This document shows, in pieces, positions 4,826 to 7,615 of a DNA stretch of 7,615 nucleotides. A program made the position numbers and the translations under genes. Every line of letters begins with the position of its first letter. Position 1 is the stretch's first letter. A model generated the notes under the pieces. The model saw only the letters and a list, made by a program, of their open reading frames with translations. It was not told where the DNA came from and searched no databases. The stretch comes from Fibrobacter sp. UBA4375. GTDB taxonomy: Bacteria; Fibrobacterota; Fibrobacteria; Fibrobacterales; Fibrobacteraceae. The stretch covers positions 1-7,615 of the forward strand of contig DGRZ01000005.1 of the NCBI GenBank assembly GCA_002391195.1, written 5' to 3'.

Positions 4826-7129
4826 ATGAAAAACAGGCGCTTTGCTTTTCTTGTGTTGGGCTTTGTGGCTGCTGGATTGTCCTATGTTCATGCGGACATT
4901 ACGGGCAAGGTGGTGGACGAGTCCAAAACGCCCATTCACAATGCCGTTGTTAGCATAAAAGACGCTTCGGCAGTTTTGCCTACAGAACGGACGTTGTCCG
5001 GTACAGATGGAAAGTTCCTGTTTTCTGGAAAATATGGTTCGGAAGGGCCTTCGAACGTACGCCTAATTGCACAATCTTTGACAGGGAAGCCTGTCAAAGT
5101 TGAAATTTCCGATTTGAACGGTCGAATCCTAAAAAGAGGCACCGTAGAAAACGCTGTCAATTCGAGTCAAGAGGTAAAGGCGCTTATGTCTGGGTTGCCC
5201 CGCGGAATGTACCTGGTATTGGCCAATAACGATGGCAAGAGAAGCTTGCTTGGTAAAGTTAATGCAGAGACTGGTGATTCCCGATACACTCAAGTAAATA
5301 TTTCCTCTTTGTCCAAGGCTTCTGCGGCAAGCCAGATTCTGGTTATCCGCAAGGCGGGTTTTTTGCCCGAGACATTGCAGGTGAGCGGTGACAAGGATTA
5401 CGGCTCCATCACCTTGAAGAGGGATCCTATCGAGGAGCAGATTGACGCGATTATAGAATCCATGACAACGGATGAAATGATTGCCCAGATGACCCAGCCA
5501 TTGGTTCCAACCACAAGTTGTGGCGGTTATACTTGTGGCTCGGCTCTTCAGGGGGGCGGTGAGTATTCCTCCAGCTTTTACTCCAGTGCATGGCAAAAGA
5601 AAATCCCCGTGCTATACGGTAAGGACAATGTTCATGGCATGGGTGATGTTTCCGGTGCTACGATTTTCCCTCACAATATTGGTTTAGGAGCCACTCGGGA
5701 TTCCGCATTGGTCCGTAAGATAGGCAAGGCTGTTGCTATAGAGATGTGGGCCGCCCATATTGATTATAACTTCGCCCCGGCGGTGACGGTTCCTAGGGAT
5801 GAACGGTGGGGTAGAACTTACGAAGGATTTGGCGAGAATCCGGAGTTGGTGGCAAGTTTGGGGGCCGCCTATATCCGTGGCTTGCAGGGCGACCATTTTG
5901 ACGCGGAATGGCGTATCCCGGCAACAGCCAAGCACTTTATCGGTGACGGCGCTACAAATGGCGGTGTGGACCGCGGTAATGCTACCTTGACAGACGATGA
6001 AATCCGGACTATTCTGCTGCCGCCCTATATTGCGGCCGTAGAGCAGGGCGTACAGAGTGTTATGGCCAGTTTCAACCAGATTAATGGAGTGCACCAGCAT
6101 GTGGATTCCTTGCGACTTACGGGAATTCTCAAGGTGGAACTTGGTTTTGACGGGTTTGTGATTGCGGACTGGGAAGGTATTGAAAATTCGAGGACTCCCG
6201 GTCAAACAGACGCTATGAGTTATTCGGGTGGTGCCACAGGTTCCTCCAAGGATGCTGTCAAAAAAGCCATCAATGCGGGCATCGATATGGCCATGGTTCC
6301 GAATTCTTCGGACGGATTTATGAGTAATATGAAATCCCTAGTTTCGTCCGGTGATATTTCATTGGATAGAGTCAAGGATGCGGTGCGCCGTATTTTACGT
6401 GTAAAAATCCGTGGCGGTCGTATCGCCAACCCCAATGGTCCATCTGACTATGTGGGTAAAACGGCTAACATTGGTAGTGCAGAACATAGGGCCATAGCCC
6501 GTGAGGCGGTGCAGAAGAGCCTGGTGATCCTGAAGAACGAGAGTGCTTTGCCCTTGTCCAAAACCTCAAAGATTTATCTGACAGGAAATGCATCTGCAAG
6601 TACCGGAATTCAATGCGGCGGATGGACACAAGGGTGGCAGGGGACTACCTACTCTATTTCTGGAGCGACGTCTATTCAAGGTGGATTTGATCAGGTGGCA
6701 AATGGTGCTAGGGTTACTGCTGTCGCTAGTGCAGAAACAGTCGTCTATGTTATAGGTGAAACGCCCTATGCAGAATGGAACGGAGACTTCAAGAACCTTT
6801 ATTACAGTGGAATAACACTAGGTGGTAACAATATAAGTTACCATGCCAACCAGGTTAAAATATGGAAAGAATCTGGTAAGAAGGTGGTCGTGGTTCTCGT
6901 TACGGGTCGCCCGCTTCCGGTTACCGAAATTATCGAGGCGGCAGATGCCTTTGTGGTGGCCTGGCTGCCTGGTAGCGAGGGTGCTGGCGTAGCAGACGTG
7001 CTGTTTGGCGATGTAAAACCCTCGGGCAAGTTGCCCCACACATGGCCGAAGTCCTTGGACCAAATTCCCATCAACGATGGGGATGGCAAGGAAGGCCTGT
7101 TCCCCTACGGATTTGGATTGACTTATTAA
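4826..7129 (+). CDS. Secreted glycoside hydrolase family 3 beta-glucosidase / exo-beta-glucanase
   Basis: The 767-residue product should release glucose from beta-glucans or cello-oligosaccharides by the retaining GH3 mechanism, in the periplasm or outside the cell. A Sec signal peptide ends near VHA (cleavage after Ala23). Residues about 24-70 and 168-199 look like the two ends of a CarboxypepD_reg-type beta-sandwich. Residues about 77-145 between them resemble a type IX-sorting-like module (VKVEISDLNGRILK, then LPRGMYLVLA). The GH3 barrel follows, with KDNVHG (Asp267), GRTYEGFGENP (Arg330), TAKHF (Lys369-His370) and the nucleophile Asp448 in GFDGFVIADWEG. The second GH3 domain has SLVILKNE, GGWTQGWQG (598-606) and the likely acid/base Glu650 in GETPYAEWNGD, a pattern of the plant ExoI / bacterial ExoP group. 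It ends at LFPYGFGLTY with no fibronectin-like or C-terminal sorting domain. The start has GGAGG at 4816-4820. Substrate linkage cannot be told from sequence alone. Confidence 0.95.
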   Translation: MKNRRFAFLVLGFVAAGLSYVHADITGKVVDESKTPIHNAVVSIKDASAVLPTERTLSGTDGKFLFSGKYGSEGPSNVRLIAQSLTGKPVKVEISDLNGRILKRGTVENAVNSSQEVKALMSGLPRGMYLVLANNDGKRSLLGKVNAETGDSRYTQVNISSLSKASAASQILVIRKAGFLPETLQVSGDKDYGSITLKRDPIEEQIDAIIESMTTDEMIAQMTQPLVPTTSCGGYTCGSALQGGGEYSSSFYSSAWQKKIPVLYGKDNVHGMGDVSGATIFPHNIGLGATRDSALVRKIGKAVAIEMWAAHIDYNFAPAVTVPRDERWGRTYEGFGENPELVASLGAAYIRGLQGDHFDAEWRIPATAKHFIGDGATNGGVDRGNATLTDDEIRTILLPPYIAAVEQGVQSVMASFNQINGVHQHVDSLRLTGILKVELGFDGFVIADWEGIENSRTPGQTDAMSYSGGATGSSKDAVKKAINAGIDMAMVPNSSDGFMSNMKSLVSSGDISLDRVKDAVRRILRVKIRGGRIANPNGPSDYVGKTANIGSAEHRAIAREAVQKSLVILKNESALPLSKTSKIYLTGNASASTGIQCGGWTQGWQGTTYSISGATSIQGGFDQVANGARVTAVASAETVVYVIGETPYAEWNGDFKNLYYSGITLGGNNISYHANQVKIWKESGKKVVVVLVTGRPLPVTEIIEAADAFVVAWLPGSEGAGVADVLFGDVKPSGKLPHTWPKSLDQIPINDGDGKEGLFPYGFGLTY
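5076..5099. repeat. Perfect 10-bp inverted repeat inside the GH3 coding sequence
   Basis: CTTTGACAGG (5076-5085) and its exact complement CCTGTCAAAG (5090-5099) flank a four-base loop, GAAG. It encodes the SLTGKPVK stretch (about residues 84-91), near the start of the type IX-sorting-like segment. No T-run follows, so it is not a normal terminator. It would form a stable hairpin in the mRNA about 250 bases after the start codon. A perfect stem of this length with so short a loop is unlikely by chance in a window of this size, but its function, if any, is unknown. Confidence 0.8.
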
Positions 7130-7138
7130 TCCAGCTTG

Positions 7139-7182
7139 GCAAAAAGTAAAAAAACGGGCCGCAAGGCCCGTTTCCTTTTTGC
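7139..7182. terminator. Bidirectional intrinsic terminator between convergent GH3 gene and pheS
   Basis: A 9-bp stem, AAACGGGCC (7152-7160) with GGCCCGTTT (7165-7173), closes over the stable GNRA-type loop GCAA. T-rich sequence follows on the + strand (to 7180), and the A-rich stretch 7141-7154 gives a T-run on the - strand, so it can stop transcription from both sides. Outer pairing of GCAAAAAG (7139-7146) with CTTTTTGC (7175-7182) can extend the stem across an internal loop. A further small stem, GCGCC / GGCGC (7181-7185 with 7189-7193), lies on the pheS side. Confidence 0.93.
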
Positions 7183-7211
7183 GCCATCGGCGCCATTACT
7201 TTCTCTAGCCC

Positions 7212-7615
7212 CTAGAACTGACTCAGGAATCTCTGGTCGTTGCTGGTCAGGAGGCCAATTTCCGGAATCGCGTGGCGCAGCATGGCGATACGGTCGAGAC
7301 CGAAACCGAATGCAAAGCCCGTGTACTTCTCGGAATCGATGCCGCAGTTCCTGAACACGTTCGGGTCTACAGAACCGCAACCGCCGATTTCCATCCAGCC
7401 GGTTCCCTTGCAGCGACGGCAGCCCTTGCCACCGCAGAACACGCAGCTCACGTCCATTTCGGCGCTGGGCTCCGTGAACGGGAAGAAGCTCGGGCGGAAA
7501 CGCGTCTTGACGCCTTCGCCGAACAGCTTGTTCATGAACACCTGCAAGACACCCTTGAGGTCTGCAAAGCTGATGTTTTCGTCGACCACGAGGCCTTCGC
7601 ACTGCTGGAACATCG
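7212..7615 (-). CDS. pheS: Phenylalanyl-tRNA synthetase alpha subunit, C-terminal part (5' end outside window)
   Basis: PheS carries the class II catalytic core of the alpha2beta2 enzyme that charges tRNA-Phe. The - strand frame runs from the window edge to TAG at 7214-7212, covering about the last 134 codons of a protein usually 330-360 residues long. Visible family blocks are MFQQCEGLVVDENISFADLKG, TRFRPSFFPFTEPSAEMDV, GWMEIGGCGSVDPNVF, the motif 3 region YTGFAFGFGLDRIAMLRH, and the C-terminal NDQRFLSQF. The methionine codon at 7613-7611 is internal, because the family continues upstream with the tRNA and ATP site residues. A Cys-X2-Cys-X4-Cys-X2-Cys cluster (7445-7410) is present, as in many other bacterial PheS proteins. 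The phenylalanine-pocket Ala of the FAFG motif is kept, as in wild-type enzymes. The gene converges on the GH3 gene; pheT would be expected further downstream in many genomes but is not next to it here. Confidence 0.97.
   Translation of the reverse strand, partial: MFQQCEGLVVDENISFADLKGVLQVFMNKLFGEGVKTRFRPSFFPFTEPSAEMDVSCVFCGGKGCRRCKGTGWMEIGGCGSVDPNVFRNCGIDSEKYTGFAFGFGLDRIAMLRHAIPEIGLLTSNDQRFLSQF

Noticed and set aside
6220..6260. Possible loss of the GH3 active site, because the usual SDW nucleophile motif reads ADW
   Set aside because: The catalytic Asp448 itself is present and only the preceding residue differs; Arg330, Lys369-His370, Asp267 and Glu650 are all kept, so the enzyme looks active.
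7126..7602. A 158-codon - strand frame overlapping pheS
   Set aside because: The other - strand frame encodes unmistakable PheS motifs; this one is Arg-rich and shows no known family.
1..7615. CRISPR array, prophage, insertion sequence, toxin-antitoxin or defence system
   Set aside because: No regularly spaced repeats, transposase, integrase or paired small toxin-antitoxin frames were seen on either strand; nearly all sequence is explained by housekeeping, polysaccharide and glycoside hydrolase genes.

Overview
The window reads as a bacterial chromosome fragment, most likely from Fibrobacterota (Fibrobacter or a close relative). That assignment is an inference. It rests on a secreted GH3 glucanase with a CarboxypepD_reg-like N-terminus and a type IX-sorting-like segment, on outer-membrane barrel and capsule-export genes typical of a diderm, and on the general look of the proteins. 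No 16S or other marker in the window confirms it. All intact genes are on the + strand; one partial gene at the right edge is on the - strand. No stretch longer than 300 bases lacks a gene.

Bases 1-4712 hold a surface-polysaccharide cluster. It begins with the 3' end of rmlB (dTDP-glucose 4,6-dehydratase), then rmlC (dTDP-4-dehydrorhamnose 3,5-epimerase). Next come a Wzb-type low-molecular-weight tyrosine phosphatase, a Wza-type outer-membrane export lipoprotein, and ManC (bifunctional GDP-mannose pyrophosphorylase / mannose-6-phosphate isomerase). A small secreted outer-membrane beta-barrel protein ends the cluster at a strong intrinsic terminator (4738-4762). Together these genes supply two activated-sugar routes (dTDP-L-rhamnose and GDP-mannose) and part of a Wza/Wzb capsule or exopolysaccharide exporter. 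The partner kinase Wzc and the genes rmlA and rmlD are not in the window. Between rmlB and rmlC lies one copy of the dispersed imperfect palindrome whose translation gives the familiar spurious peptides CHPERSEGS / VILSAAKDL.

Bases 4826-7129 hold one separately terminated gene for a 767-residue secreted glycoside hydrolase family 3 enzyme. All expected catalytic residues are visible. Its N-terminal accessory region seems to have a type IX-sorting-like beta module nested inside a CarboxypepD_reg-like domain, with a perfect 10-bp inverted repeat in the coding sequence near the start of that module.

A bidirectional terminator (about 7139-7182) separates this gene from the convergent, 5'-truncated pheS (phenylalanyl-tRNA synthetase alpha subunit) on the - strand. 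I found no CRISPR array, RNA gene, insertion sequence or defence system, and no clearly new multi-gene system. The items most worth a second look are the nested GH3 module, the inverted repeat in it, the dispersed palindrome, and the kinase-less Wzb-Wza arrangement.
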